A stretch of 55,432 bases of DNA from a virus. The stretch covers positions 1 through 55,432 of IMG/VR virus record IMGVR_UViG_3300047378_000870. One strand, given 5' to 3'. Numbering within the stretch: position 1 is the stretch's first letter; each line of letters starts with the position of its first letter. The position numbers and the translations under genes are program-made. Positions 1-7,456 of the stretch are shown here, piece by piece. The notes beneath the pieces are model-generated. The model searched no databases, was not told where the DNA came from, and saw only the letters and a list, made by a program, of their open reading frames with translations.

Positions 1-897
1 TGTTTGCTTTTCTTCTTTCAATAGCTCGGCATCTAAGTCCGAATATTGGTCTAGCATGTCCTCCAACAGTTCTACATCGAGGAAGTTAATATCTAACTCT
101 GTAAATTCGAGATAATCTCTTTCTAGTTCTTCTTCTGTGAGTAATTGCTCATCAAGAAAGTCTATGTCAAGAGGATTGAGATTCTTACTAGCATTGACAT
201 CAGTGTAAAACTCATCTAATGTCATACGTTCTTTGGGTGGGTTTATGATAAGTATATTATCAAGCATGTCTAGCGTTAGGTCTAGAATAGCTGGATTGCT
301 AGGAGGCATCTCCATGACAGATGTGGTTGTAGATTGAAAGGGCTTGTTCAATATAACCTCACCTGCCATGGTTGAGACAATGATTTCTCCAGATGATATA
401 CCATTAACATCAGGAAGGAGTATGACGAGAGTGCGTCCAAACTCATCAACAGTAACAGTAAAGTCAGTTCCCCGTATGCCGATTGCGGCAGTTGGAGTTC
501 TCAACCTAATGTTTTCCTTCTCGATAGTTCCTAACTTACCTGTGATAAAACGCGCTGTTCCTTGGGCAAAAGTCATCGCGAGGTCAGACTTTTTCGGATC
601 ATCATCGAATACCACATTGTCTATAACGATACGTGTGTGTTCAGTCATGCGCAATTTGCTTTCATCAACAAACCGCACTTGCATACGACCTTCGCCAGTG
701 CGGAGATCGTCTTTGGAAATTACGTCAGAACCTTTAGCGGGTTCTAACTCTTTCTCCTCCCGAACTATTTGTCGCCAGCCGACAGCCCTATCGACTAGCC
801 CAACATCCTTACTGGCAGCCTGTTGCTGTGCCAGAATCAGATTGACTAATACAAATGTCAGAAGATGTAGTCGATGTGCCTGAACCTGTAACTTCAA
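1..897 (-). CDS. FecR-domain secreted protein, 3' end cut by window edge
   Basis: Reading from a TTG at 897 gives an N-terminal signal-like segment (MKLQVQAHRLHLLTFVLVNL, then ILAQQAA), then a FecR-type domain: a GEGRMQVRF strand, DESKLRMTEHT, and the typical RTPTAAIGIRGTDFTV motif. The rest, up to the window edge, is very acidic and rich in Leu, Asp and Glu. No in-frame ATG exists before the domain, and a stop lies just before the TTG; an AGAAGGA lies about 11 bases upstream. The start overlaps the curlin-like gene by 89 bases, so it is tentative. FecR domains bind glycan or signal-transduction partners in the periplasm; no TonB receptor or ECF sigma factor is seen here, so classical FecR signalling is unlikely. 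Its place at the end of the curli-like operon suggests a periplasmic or exported partner of that system. Incomplete gene. Confidence 0.75.
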   Translation of the reverse strand, partial: MKLQVQAHRLHLLTFVLVNLILAQQQAASKDVGLVDRAVGWRQIVREEKELEPAKGSDVISKDDLRTGEGRMQVRFVDESKLRMTEHTRIVIDNVVFDDDPKKSDLAMTFAQGTARFITGKLGTIEKENIRLRTPTAAIGIRGTDFTVTVDEFGRTLVILLPDVNGISSGEIIVSTMAGEVILNKPFQSTTTSVMEMPPSNPAILDLTLDMLDNILIINPPKERMTLDEFYTDVNASKNLNPLDIDFLDEQLLTEEELERDYLEFTELDINFLDVELLEDMLDQYSDLDAELLKEEKQT

Positions 898-1543
898 TGC
901 TCAAAGTATCCTTCTGTAATGTTGATTGTTGGTCGATCGTGAGGTCGTTATAATTACCAGCACCTAAGATCGTATGTTCGTGACCGTCATAGCCATCGAG
1001 GTCGATGGTAAGACTGTTGTTGTCACCAGTCCAATCAATATCACTTGTTGCACTACCAACATCGATTTCAACATCAGCTGAGTTGAAGTCACCGTCGACA
1101 GCCCAATCAAGGTCTAAGTATCCAGCTGCGTCGTTAGTTCCGACATCAAGGTCAGCTGTGTTGTTTCCACCTGTGATACTGATAACATAATCGCCATTAC
1201 TAGCACCAAAAGTGTTAGTTGGATCGACACTAAGATTCAGTGTGTTTGTGTTTCCATCGATGTCAAGGTCAAAGTTAATATCGTCACCGACAATATTACC
1301 CAGAACTTTGTTTGTGTCACCGACTGCATCGATACTAAGATTGATGTTGTCCCCATCAATCAGCATCTTTGTGTCGTCAGTGTCATTTGCACCAATTTTG
1401 TTTCCGTCACCGTCTTGAGTAACGTCGATATCTACACCAGAACCTACTTGGTCAATATAGATCGCATTATCAGCCCATACAGGCGATGTCCCTGCGTTTA
1501 CGAGGAACAGCATTACAAAGATTCGTTTATGTAACGTGTTCAT
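809..1543 (-). CDS. Curlin-like secreted repeat protein
   Basis: A 244-residue protein with a clear signal peptide (cleavage likely after SPVWA). The mature part is acidic and built of irregular repeats around G-D/N-x-N (DGDGNKIG, GDTNKVLG, DGNTNTLNL, GGNNTADL, GDNNSLTI, GAGNYNDLTI), like curlin repeats that stack into a beta-solenoid amyloid. Two cysteines lie near the C-terminus. It begins at TAATG, overlapping the CsgG stop, with a GGAG ribosome site. In bacteria CsgA/CsgB leave the cell through CsgG; this is the natural cargo candidate for the adjacent CsgG/CsgF pair. The repeats are far richer in Asp than Escherichia coli curlin, so amyloid formation is not certain. A non-amyloid surface or adhesion role is possible. 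Confidence 0.7.
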   Translation of the reverse strand: MNTLHKRIFVMLFLVNAGTSPVWADNAIYIDQVGSGVDIDVTQDGDGNKIGANDTDDTKMLIDGDNINLSIDAVGDTNKVLGNIVGDDINFDLDIDGNTNTLNLSVDPTNTFGASNGDYVISITGGNNTADLDVGTNDAAGYLDLDWAVDGDFNSADVEIDVGSATSDIDWTGDNNSLTIDLDGYDGHEHTILGAGNYNDLTIDQQSTLQKDTLSIEVTGSGTSTTSSDICISQSDSGTATGCQ

Positions 1544-2355
1544 TAGTTTACTCCGTTGTATGTCCAGAAGCCTAGAGCATTGCCCCGCTCAATCACTTCT
1601 AAGACGCCAGTTTCAATTGCTCTTTGCGTGGCAATCGATACGCTTTCATTACGAGCAACGCCTGACTCTATTTCGACGAGTTCAGTTCCTTGCTCGATAA
1701 ACTTAAATACATCCCCACCGTATGCCGTGGATAGTATAGTTTTGCTTGCTATCACTTCAAGCAACACTTCGCCAGTCGCTACACTCACAAGACGAATGTT
1801 TATCGTCACTGTGTCTCGACTGAATTCCCTACTAGATCCGATACCGAGATATCTTGCTCCAGCACCACCAGAATCAATGGCATGGTCGTAACCAACTATA
1901 CCACCTGTGATAATCATACCTGCAAAGGTAAGAGCAGGAAGTTTCTTCGCACCCTCACCTTTATAACTCTGTCGCGTCTGTCTAATCAACTGACGCTCTT
2001 TGGTCAGATCGTCCAACACTTGGCGATCGATGACTCTAAAAAACTTTCCTTCAGCTGCACGTGTCAATGCCCTTATCAGATATACATCTGGAGCCTGTGT
2101 AACTGCAGTGCTAAATGACGTTCCGCCACTAGCGTTTTGTTTCTTCTGTCCCGTCTGATCAGTGAATCTATACACTGCTACAGATGGCTGTCTTATTGGG
2201 GGATGTATGTCTTTCAGCTGTTGTTCAAGTAATGTTAGTTGAACCGTTGCTTTCTCGACAACAGGTATCTCCCAGTCCTTCCCACTCCAGGAAGTGCAAC
2301 TAGATACCAAAGTCCCCAATAGGAACAGTAATGACAGTGACTTTACCCGTTTCAT
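1543..2355 (-). CDS. csgG: CsgG-like outer-membrane curli secretion lipoprotein
   Basis: A 270-residue protein, close to the usual CsgG length (about 277). It starts with a lipoprotein signal and lipobox LVSSC (Cys near residue 20), then the CsgG core: SVAVYRFTDQTGQ, TQAPDVYLIRAL, FFRVIDRQVLDDLTKERQLIRQTR, ITGGIVGYD and a strand-rich segment RDTVTINIRLVSVATGEVLL. CsgG forms a nonameric pore in the outer membrane that exports curlin subunits. The order csgF-csgG-curlin and the overlapping ends imply translational coupling. Curli-type clusters are known from pelagimyophages; their role in infection is unsettled. The family call is firm, the function in the phage is inference. Confidence 0.93.
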   Translation of the reverse strand: MKRVKSLSLLFLLGTLVSSCTSWSGKDWEIPVVEKATVQLTLLEQQLKDIHPPIRQPSVAVYRFTDQTGQKKQNASGGTSFSTAVTQAPDVYLIRALTRAAEGKFFRVIDRQVLDDLTKERQLIRQTRQSYKGEGAKKLPALTFAGMIITGGIVGYDHAIDSGGAGARYLGIGSSREFSRDTVTINIRLVSVATGEVLLEVIASKTILSTAYGGDVFKFIEQGTELVEIESGVARNESVSIATQRAIETGVLEVIERGNALGFWTYNGVN

Positions 2356-2821
2356 CGGTGATTGTCAACTCCACTTCTTCGTCATCTTTGACATATACTA
2401 TGCCTGTGCCTTCAATATCAAAAGATCCCTCGTTCTGAGGATTCTCTCCGAACATATTCTCAACTAACTGCCTAGATAAAGTAGAATAGATTCTGCTTTC
2501 AACATTCCGTATAAATTTTGCGAGCGTTGTATTTTTAGCGTCTCTTTCAGCTTGTTTTGCTAGGTCTTCGATTTCTTGTTTCAATGCTTCTTTGCGAGAT
2601 GTTTCTTGATTTTCAATTGTTAGGTAGTGTGAAGATTGGTTCACACCATTAAATGATGGTGAGTTAAATCCAAACTCCTTTGGTGCACTCATAGCATCTG
2701 TTGCCCAGAATACTATAACACCAACTGCTACACCAGCGATAAACGCCTTCCACAAATCTACGCCTGACCAGATATTTGGTCCAACTGATTTACGAAGCAT
2801 GTCTTTACTCTTCTGTTTCAT
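2300..2821 (-). CDS. csgF: CsgF-like curli assembly factor
   Basis: The start is the ATG at 2821, behind an AGAGG site; a longer reading begins with TTG at 2842. A basic N-terminus is followed by a membrane or signal segment (AFIAGVAVGVIVFWATDAMSA). The mature N-terminus FGFNSPSFNG matches the CsgF segment that inserts into the CsgG pore. A helical stretch with SRIYSTLSRQLVENMF and a C-terminal strand region (GIVYVKDDEEVELTITD) follow the CsgF plan. An extra charged helix (about residues 60-90) is inserted compared with E. coli CsgF. It overlaps csgG by 56 bases. In bacteria CsgF caps the CsgG channel and couples secretion to nucleation. Confidence 0.85.
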   Translation of the reverse strand: MKQKSKDMLRKSVGPNIWSGVDLWKAFIAGVAVGVIVFWATDAMSAPKEFGFNSPSFNGVNQSSHYLTIENQETSRKEALKQEIEDLAKQAERDAKNTTLAKFIRNVESRIYSTLSRQLVENMFGENPQNEGSFDIEGTGIVYVKDDEEVELTITDETGKVTVITVPIGDFGI

Positions 2822-3053
2822 CTTCCTGCCTCTTAACTTCAATCGCCGTATCTAATTTTTGTTGTAGTCGGATAATGTCGTTATCCAACATACGAATACG
2901 GTCTATCAATCCTATGAGAGTTGTGTGCGCTGCTCCGAGACTTGTTTCGATCTTCTCTGTGATGGTTTTCCATACAAAGTAAATCATATACAACATGCCT
3001 ACAGCTGCCACGATTGGGAAGCCAAAGTCTTTGATGGCTGTTACTACATCCAT
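2805..3053 (-). CDS. Small one-helix membrane protein (holin-like A)
   Basis: An 82-residue protein starting at ATG 3053 (TGATG overlap with the gene before it, GGAGAG site). An N-terminal DFGFPIVAAVGMLYMIYFVW membrane helix is followed by an amphipathic, charged coiled-coil-like helix (LIGLIDRIRMLDNDIIRLQQ). The helix plus charged-tail plan and the GFPI-AA motif recall BhlA/UviB-type holin-like proteins, but homology is not proven. It resembles its upstream neighbour and is co-transcribed with csgF-csgG. It could be an inner-membrane partner of the curli-like system or a lysis protein. Confidence 0.65.
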   Translation of the reverse strand: MDVVTAIKDFGFPIVAAVGMLYMIYFVWKTITEKIETSLGAAHTTLIGLIDRIRMLDNDIIRLQQKLDTAIEVKRQEDETEE

Positions 3054-3334
3054 CAATCTCTCCTTGCGTCAGTTTTACCGTCGGCTCGGGATATTCTATT
3101 GAGGTCAGGTCGGATCCCTAACACAACACACATGGTCGTATCGAGACGAATCAGGTCGTGATTCATAGTCTTGACACGATTATCCAGTGCACCCACGATT
3201 CCGTGAATACCCTTCACTTGGTCAACCACACCAGCCATGATATATTTGAGGGTAAGGAACATGAAGAAGCCGCCAATGAGTGCGGCTGCGATAGGAAACC
3301 CCAACTCACCGATGAGGTTCATTACTTCAGTCAT
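3053..3334 (-). CDS. Small one-helix membrane protein (holin-like B)
   Basis: First gene of the curli-like operon. I chose the ATG at 3334, preceded by AAAGAGAGAG, over the upstream ATG at 3373, which would leave a leader of only about a dozen bases after the late promoter at 3391-3398. The 93 residues begin with ELGFPIAAALIGGFFMFLTL, a membrane helix, followed by a charged helix (DNRVKTMNHDLIRLDTTM). The plan and motif match the next gene (GFPI-AA, then LD-N-x-DLIRL), so the two look like a tandem duplication. BhlA/UviB-like holin is one possibility; hetero-oligomeric membrane partner of CsgG/F is another. Confidence 0.65.
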   Translation of the reverse strand: MTEVMNLIGELGFPIAAALIGGFFMFLTLKYIMAGVVDQVKGIHGIVGALDNRVKTMNHDLIRLDTTMCVVLGIRPDLNRISRADGKTDARRD

Positions 3335-3390
3335 TTTCTCTCTCTTTGCACCACATTTATCTTGACATTTCAAGCATAATATAGTAGAAC

Positions 3391-3398
3391 TATTTATA
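3391..3398 (-). promoter_or_regulatory. T4-type late promoter for the curli-like operon
   Basis: The minus strand reads TATAAATA, the T4 late-promoter core read by the gp55 sigma with gp33. It faces the operon that begins at 3334, so the curli-like genes would be expressed late, with the virion genes. Confidence 0.6.
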
Positions 3399-3411
3399 AG
3401 GAGGACTAATT

Positions 3412-3756
3412 ATGACACATACTATTCAACGCTCTGTGCCTGTTTACAAGCATAAGCAGAAGAAAAAACCAGGACATGCAAAGGCGAAGGCAGAACATGA
3501 GAAATTTTTGGCGAAAATGGGTTTATCTGATGTTGGTTCTCGCGTTGCTAAACGCGGTTCTGTGGTGGAACTACCTAGCCGCATGGAACGACGAGGAGTT
3601 CAGACCTCCGATACCATACCCGCATCAGCTGGAAAAAAAGATTCTAACGTATATACAGGGGATCTGATTAAGGGTATTGCTACTATGCATAAATCTAATG
3701 CAGTGCCTGTGATAAATAAAGAGCAGGCAACCGATATTAGTAATATGAGAAGATAG
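3412..3756 (+). CDS. Conserved small basic phage protein, unknown function
   Basis: A 114-residue protein with a very strong ribosome site (AAGGAGGA) before its ATG. The N-terminal half is Lys/His rich (KHKQKKKPGHAKAKAEHEKF) and predicted helical; the rest is polar. No known fold is recognised. Similar short basic proteins occur near structural genes in marine T4-like phages, so nucleic-acid binding is possible but unproven. It is divergent from the curli operon and its stop overlaps the next start by one base. Confidence 0.6.
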   Translation: MTHTIQRSVPVYKHKQKKKPGHAKAKAEHEKFLAKMGLSDVGSRVAKRGSVVELPSRMERRGVQTSDTIPASAGKKDSNVYTGDLIKGIATMHKSNAVPVINKEQATDISNMRR

Positions 3757-4373
3757 TGGAAATCAAAGCCGAGACCCTTGCAGACTGGATGAAGTTCATT
3801 CGGTTTCACCCCGACCTTGCTGAAAGATTTATGGACTGTTTCTGGGAGAGTCAACTCACCAGTAAGAGTCACTTGTTATATGCGCTCGAGGATTTTACCG
3901 ATCTGGGTAATGTTTATATTTTCGGTGGATGGTATGGTATCCTCGGAAAGTTATTAGAAGATTCATACAACTTACAAACACAAGTTATCGTCTCTATCGA
4001 TAAAGATCCAGTATGTGATTGGGTGATACGCAATCTATACAGCCAGCCGAGTAAGGTTGTTGGGTTCACGCATGACATGCAACACTTCCAGTATTCAGAA
4101 GAACACCCTCCACATACTGTGATTAACACCAGCACTGAGCATGTAACTCAAGAGGTATATGAGACTTGGTGGAAAAATATACCAGCAGGAACTTTGTATG
4201 CATTGCAAGGTAATAATTTCTGGGATGACCCAGAACATATTAGGTGTGCGCATGATATTGAAGAATTTAAAAAGATTAATTTGTGTGAGAATGTCCAGAC
4301 CGAGTTTTCATTCCCATGCGGTGGTCCAAATAATTCCGAGTTCCAGAGGTTTATGGTTGTTGGTGTAAAATGA
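3756..4373 (+). CDS. Class I methyltransferase-like protein
   Basis: A 205-residue protein with a GTG start inside the previous stop (TAGTG). VYIFGGWYGILGKLL and the strand ending VIVSIDKDP resemble motifs I and II of Rossmann-fold SAM-dependent methyltransferases; the C-terminus ends FMVVGVK. It shares its plan and C-terminal strand with the protein at 46431-47099 (YMVIGSK), which also lies in a glycan island. Substrate unknown; a sugar or small-molecule acceptor would fit the neighbours. A catalytic motif beyond the SAM-binding part is not obvious. Confidence 0.6.
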   Translation: MEIKAETLADWMKFIRFHPDLAERFMDCFWESQLTSKSHLLYALEDFTDLGNVYIFGGWYGILGKLLEDSYNLQTQVIVSIDKDPVCDWVIRNLYSQPSKVVGFTHDMQHFQYSEEHPPHTVINTSTEHVTQEVYETWWKNIPAGTLYALQGNNFWDDPEHIRCAHDIEEFKKINLCENVQTEFSFPCGGPNNSEFQRFMVVGVK

Positions 4374-5089
4374 TTACATTGATCACAACTTATTTTGAAG
4401 ACCCTCATCGTTTAGAACATTATCTTGAAAATGCATTCAATGAAGATGTATTCGATGAGTTTATTATCGTTGATGATGGTTCTCCGAATACACCAGCATA
4501 TGACATTGTAAAAAAATACATTAATAAAAACGTATCACTTTTTAGGGTAAAAGATGATATTGGATTCAACTCACACGGTGCTAGAAACTTAGCAATGAAG
4601 CATGTTAATACTGAGTGGGCATATATGGTAGATATAGATAGAGGGGATATCTTTGATTACTCTAAAATATTGCAAAGATACTGCCTGACAGCAAAAGATG
4701 ATGAATATTTCATTTCTCATTTAGAACATAAAGGTGAAGTGACACATAACGATTATTGCGTCAGAACAAAAAGTTGGTGGACTAGCGGTGGGTATGATGA
4801 AGAGTTCACTAATTACCATTTTGGCGATAGGATGTTTATAGATCGTTTAAATTTATTTTTGAAACCCACAATTATCCCTTATTGTATTAAATCAACCAGA
4901 GAAGCCAGAAAATTTGAGTATTATGATGGCTCTAAAACTGTATATCCCGATGATGATACTGTCATTCATCCTCATGTAGATAAGAAAAAATTGAAAGAGA
5001 TAATTGACAAGGTTGGCATGCGTAATGATAATCCTAATCTATGGCGAAGAGATAATATAATTCAGTTTGAATGGGAACAGTTATTATGA
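4370..5089 (+). CDS. Family 2-like glycosyltransferase
   Basis: A 239-residue protein with a GT-A fold signature: N-terminal ITLITTYFEDPHRLEHYL, then FIIVDDGSPN (nucleotide-sugar binding) and a YMVDIDRGD acidic motif around residues 85-93 acting as DxD. It starts in an ATGA overlap with the methyltransferase stop. It probably transfers a sugar from a nucleotide-sugar donor; the acceptor (host surface glycan or virion protein) is unknown. It is shorter than bacterial GT2 enzymes and has no membrane segment, as usual for phage versions. Confidence 0.75.
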   Translation: MITLITTYFEDPHRLEHYLENAFNEDVFDEFIIVDDGSPNTPAYDIVKKYINKNVSLFRVKDDIGFNSHGARNLAMKHVNTEWAYMVDIDRGDIFDYSKILQRYCLTAKDDEYFISHLEHKGEVTHNDYCVRTKSWWTSGGYDEEFTNYHFGDRMFIDRLNLFLKPTIIPYCIKSTREARKFEYYDGSKTVYPDDDTVIHPHVDKKKLKEIIDKVGMRNDNPNLWRRDNIIQFEWEQLL

Positions 5090-6483
5090 GTGATCTAGAT
5101 AGGGCATTAATGCTTCGTGATGCGATGAATGATGTTTTTAGTGAAACTTTTTGTTTTGCTAAGTGGTATCACACAACTATCTACTTGCACACAGGTATGA
5201 CACATTCTTGTTATCATCCTGCACCACACAAGATACCTCTAGAGGGTCTTGATAAAAACCCCAGCCAGCTTCATAATACACCGCATAAAAAACAAGAACG
5301 AAAACAGATGTTGACTGGTGAGCGTTGTGTCGGTTGCCAGTATTGTTGGAATGTTGAAGATATGGGAGAGGATTATATTTCCGACCGTGTTATAAGGTCA
5401 GCATCTCTTTGGAAAGAAGGACGCAAAAAAGAAATACAGGATAATCCTTGGGACTTCGATGTAAACCCTGATTATATTGAATTGGCATTTAGTAATGAAT
5501 GCAATTTTAAATGTGGGTATTGTCACCCCATATCAAGTTCTTCATACACGCAAGAGATTAAGAAGTTTGGTCCATATGATATGGTTGAGAACCACAGACT
5601 TGATATTGATTGGTTCAAGCCATTTGACGAGGGTGATAATCCATATATTAAAGCATGGTGGGAGTGGTGGCCAGAGGTTTCAAAAACTTTGAGAATTCTA
5701 CGGCTGACAGGCGGCGAACCGTTGATGCATAAATCTACTTGGCGTTTGTTTGAGGAGTTACATAGAAATCCATTACCACACCTTGAGTTAAATGTAAACA
5801 GCAATATGGGTGTGAAAACTGCATTTGTTGAAAACCTAGCTGCAAATGTAAATCTAATCAGAGAGAAAAATGCTGTCAAACAGTTTGCTCTTTATACAAG
5901 TATTGATTGTTGGAATGAACGAGCAGAATATATTAGAACAGGTCTGGACTTAGAGTTGTGGGAAAAGAATATCGATATCTTCGCAACACAAGCTAAGACT
6001 CCAATCAATCTTATGATTACCTTCAATGCTCTTACTGTATCTACTTTTAAGTCTCTTCTTGAAAAGATTTTAGAATGGCGTAAGAAGTATGATGGTGTTA
6101 TCATTCCCACAAGCGACTCACAAAGAACTATTCGCTTCGATACACCATATCTAAAAGAACCCTTGCATTATGATATGAATATCTTGCCGAAAGACGAGTT
6201 CATGCCATATATGACCGAGTGTCTCGAATATATAGAGTCTAATGTCGATGACAATGACCCAACTATGTTTCAAACAGTTGAGTATGAGAAGTTTCGTCGT
6301 GTCCATGATTATATGAAGACAAGCGACTATGGTGAAGAAAAAATTAACGAAGGTCGTAAAGACTTTTACAATTGGTTTAATGAGTATGATAAGAGAAGAA
6401 ATACAAACTTCTTAGAGACGTTTCCCGAATATGAAGATTTTTATAACAGGTGTCGCAGGATTTCTGGGCAGTCATCTAGCTGA
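5086..6483 (+). CDS. Radical SAM protein with N-terminal twitch/SPASM-like cysteines
   Basis: Starts at the ATG overlapping the previous stop (ATGA); an in-frame ATG at 5071 is less likely. The CNFKCGYC core (Cys 139, 143, 146) is the CX3CX2C [4Fe-4S] site of radical SAM enzymes. Before it comes a separate cysteine set (FCFAKW, SCYHP and CVGCQYC at 81-87), the arrangement of the twitch-domain radical SAM proteins common in marine phages. LRLTGGEPLMH is the GGE motif that contacts SAM. The reaction is unknown; in a cluster with sugar enzymes a modified sugar or peptide is plausible. Its 3' end overlaps the next gene by 53 bases. Confidence 0.85.
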   Translation: MSDLDRALMLRDAMNDVFSETFCFAKWYHTTIYLHTGMTHSCYHPAPHKIPLEGLDKNPSQLHNTPHKKQERKQMLTGERCVGCQYCWNVEDMGEDYISDRVIRSASLWKEGRKKEIQDNPWDFDVNPDYIELAFSNECNFKCGYCHPISSSSYTQEIKKFGPYDMVENHRLDIDWFKPFDEGDNPYIKAWWEWWPEVSKTLRILRLTGGEPLMHKSTWRLFEELHRNPLPHLELNVNSNMGVKTAFVENLAANVNLIREKNAVKQFALYTSIDCWNERAEYIRTGLDLELWEKNIDIFATQAKTPINLMITFNALTVSTFKSLLEKILEWRKKYDGVIIPTSDSQRTIRFDTPYLKEPLHYDMNILPKDEFMPYMTECLEYIESNVDDNDPTMFQTVEYEKFRRVHDYMKTSDYGEEKINEGRKDFYNWFNEYDKRRNTNFLETFPEYEDFYNRCRRISGQSSS

Positions 6484-7456
6484 TAGATTTTTAGCGGATG
6501 GACATACAGTAGTTGGTGTTGATAACCTCATTGGTGGTTTTGTCCGCAATGTCCACGATGATGTGAAATTTACTAAAGCAGATTGTCGCGATCAGAATCT
6601 TATGAAGTTTCTGATTGATGACTCAGATGTAGTTGTCCATGCAGCTGCTACAGCACACGAAGGGCTGTCAGTATTCAGCCCATCTTTCATCACCAAGAAT
6701 ATCTATGAAGCGAGTGTCTCGATGATAAGCGCATCGATCGCTGCTGGTGTTAGGAGGTTCGTGTTTTGCTCAAGTATGGCACGTTATGGTAATCAAGGGT
6801 TGCCTCGCGATAGTGGTGTTCATATTGAGTTTAGAGAACACATGAAACCACAACCCGAAGATCCATATGGCATTGCTAAAGTTGCAGTCGAACAAACTCT
6901 CAAGATGCTGGCGGATTTGCATGGCATGGAATGGAATATTGCTGTTCCTCATAATATTGTCGGTGAGCGTCAACGCTACGATGACCCATATAGAAATGTT
7001 TTGAGTATTATGGCTAACCGCAACCTACAAGATAAACCATCTATCATTTATGGTGATGGTGAGCAGATGCGTTGTTTCTCATATGTAGGTGATTGCGTTG
7101 ATTGTTTAGAAAAGATGGTAACTGATCATACGATAAGAAGTGAAATCATTAATATTGGACCAGATGAAAACCCTATCACTATAAACGAAGCAGCTAAATT
7201 GGTAGCGAAAGCAGCTGGTGCTAACTCTCCGCCGATATATTATCCTGATAGACCACAAGAGGTAAAGATCGCTACATGTAGCAGTGATAAAGCAAGAAAA
7301 CTATTGGGGTATGAGACAAAGACCACCACAGAGGAAGCCATACAAAAGACTGTAGATTACATCAAACAGAATGGACCAAGACCCTTCGATTATAACTACA
7401 ATTTAGAAATAGTAAATGATTTGACACCTGTCACTTGGAAAGATAGGTTGATGTAA
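6431..7456 (+). CDS. NAD-dependent sugar epimerase/dehydratase (extended SDR)
   Basis: A 341-residue protein with the Rossmann motif ITGVAGFLGSH at the N-terminus, DNLIGG as the NAD-ribose acidic site, catalytic FCSSMARYG and YGIAK (YxxxK), and a substrate loop with GDGEQMRCFSYVGD. It resembles UDP-sugar 4-epimerases of the GalE/WbpP group. It probably makes a nucleotide sugar for the neighbouring transferases. The start overlaps the radical SAM gene by 53 bases in another frame, an unusually long overlap. The ATG is directly followed by the GxxGxxG strand, so no later start is possible. Confidence 0.9.
   Translation: MKIFITGVAGFLGSHLADRFLADGHTVVGVDNLIGGFVRNVHDDVKFTKADCRDQNLMKFLIDDSDVVVHAAATAHEGLSVFSPSFITKNIYEASVSMISASIAAGVRRFVFCSSMARYGNQGLPRDSGVHIEFREHMKPQPEDPYGIAKVAVEQTLKMLADLHGMEWNIAVPHNIVGERQRYDDPYRNVLSIMANRNLQDKPSIIYGDGEQMRCFSYVGDCVDCLEKMVTDHTIRSEIINIGPDENPITINEAAKLVAKAAGANSPPIYYPDRPQEVKIATCSSDKARKLLGYETKTTTEEAIQKTVDYIKQNGPRPFDYNYNLEIVNDLTPVTWKDRLM

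Noticed and set aside
344-883. Plus-strand 179-codon frame across the left end.
   Set aside because: It is antisense to the FecR-domain gene, which has a recognised domain and signal peptide; the frame has no family resemblance.
3362-3390. TTGACA upstream of the gene at 3412 as a sigma-70 promoter.
   Set aside because: No acceptable -10 box lies 16-18 bases downstream; the better signals here are the minus-strand late core and the strong ribosome site.
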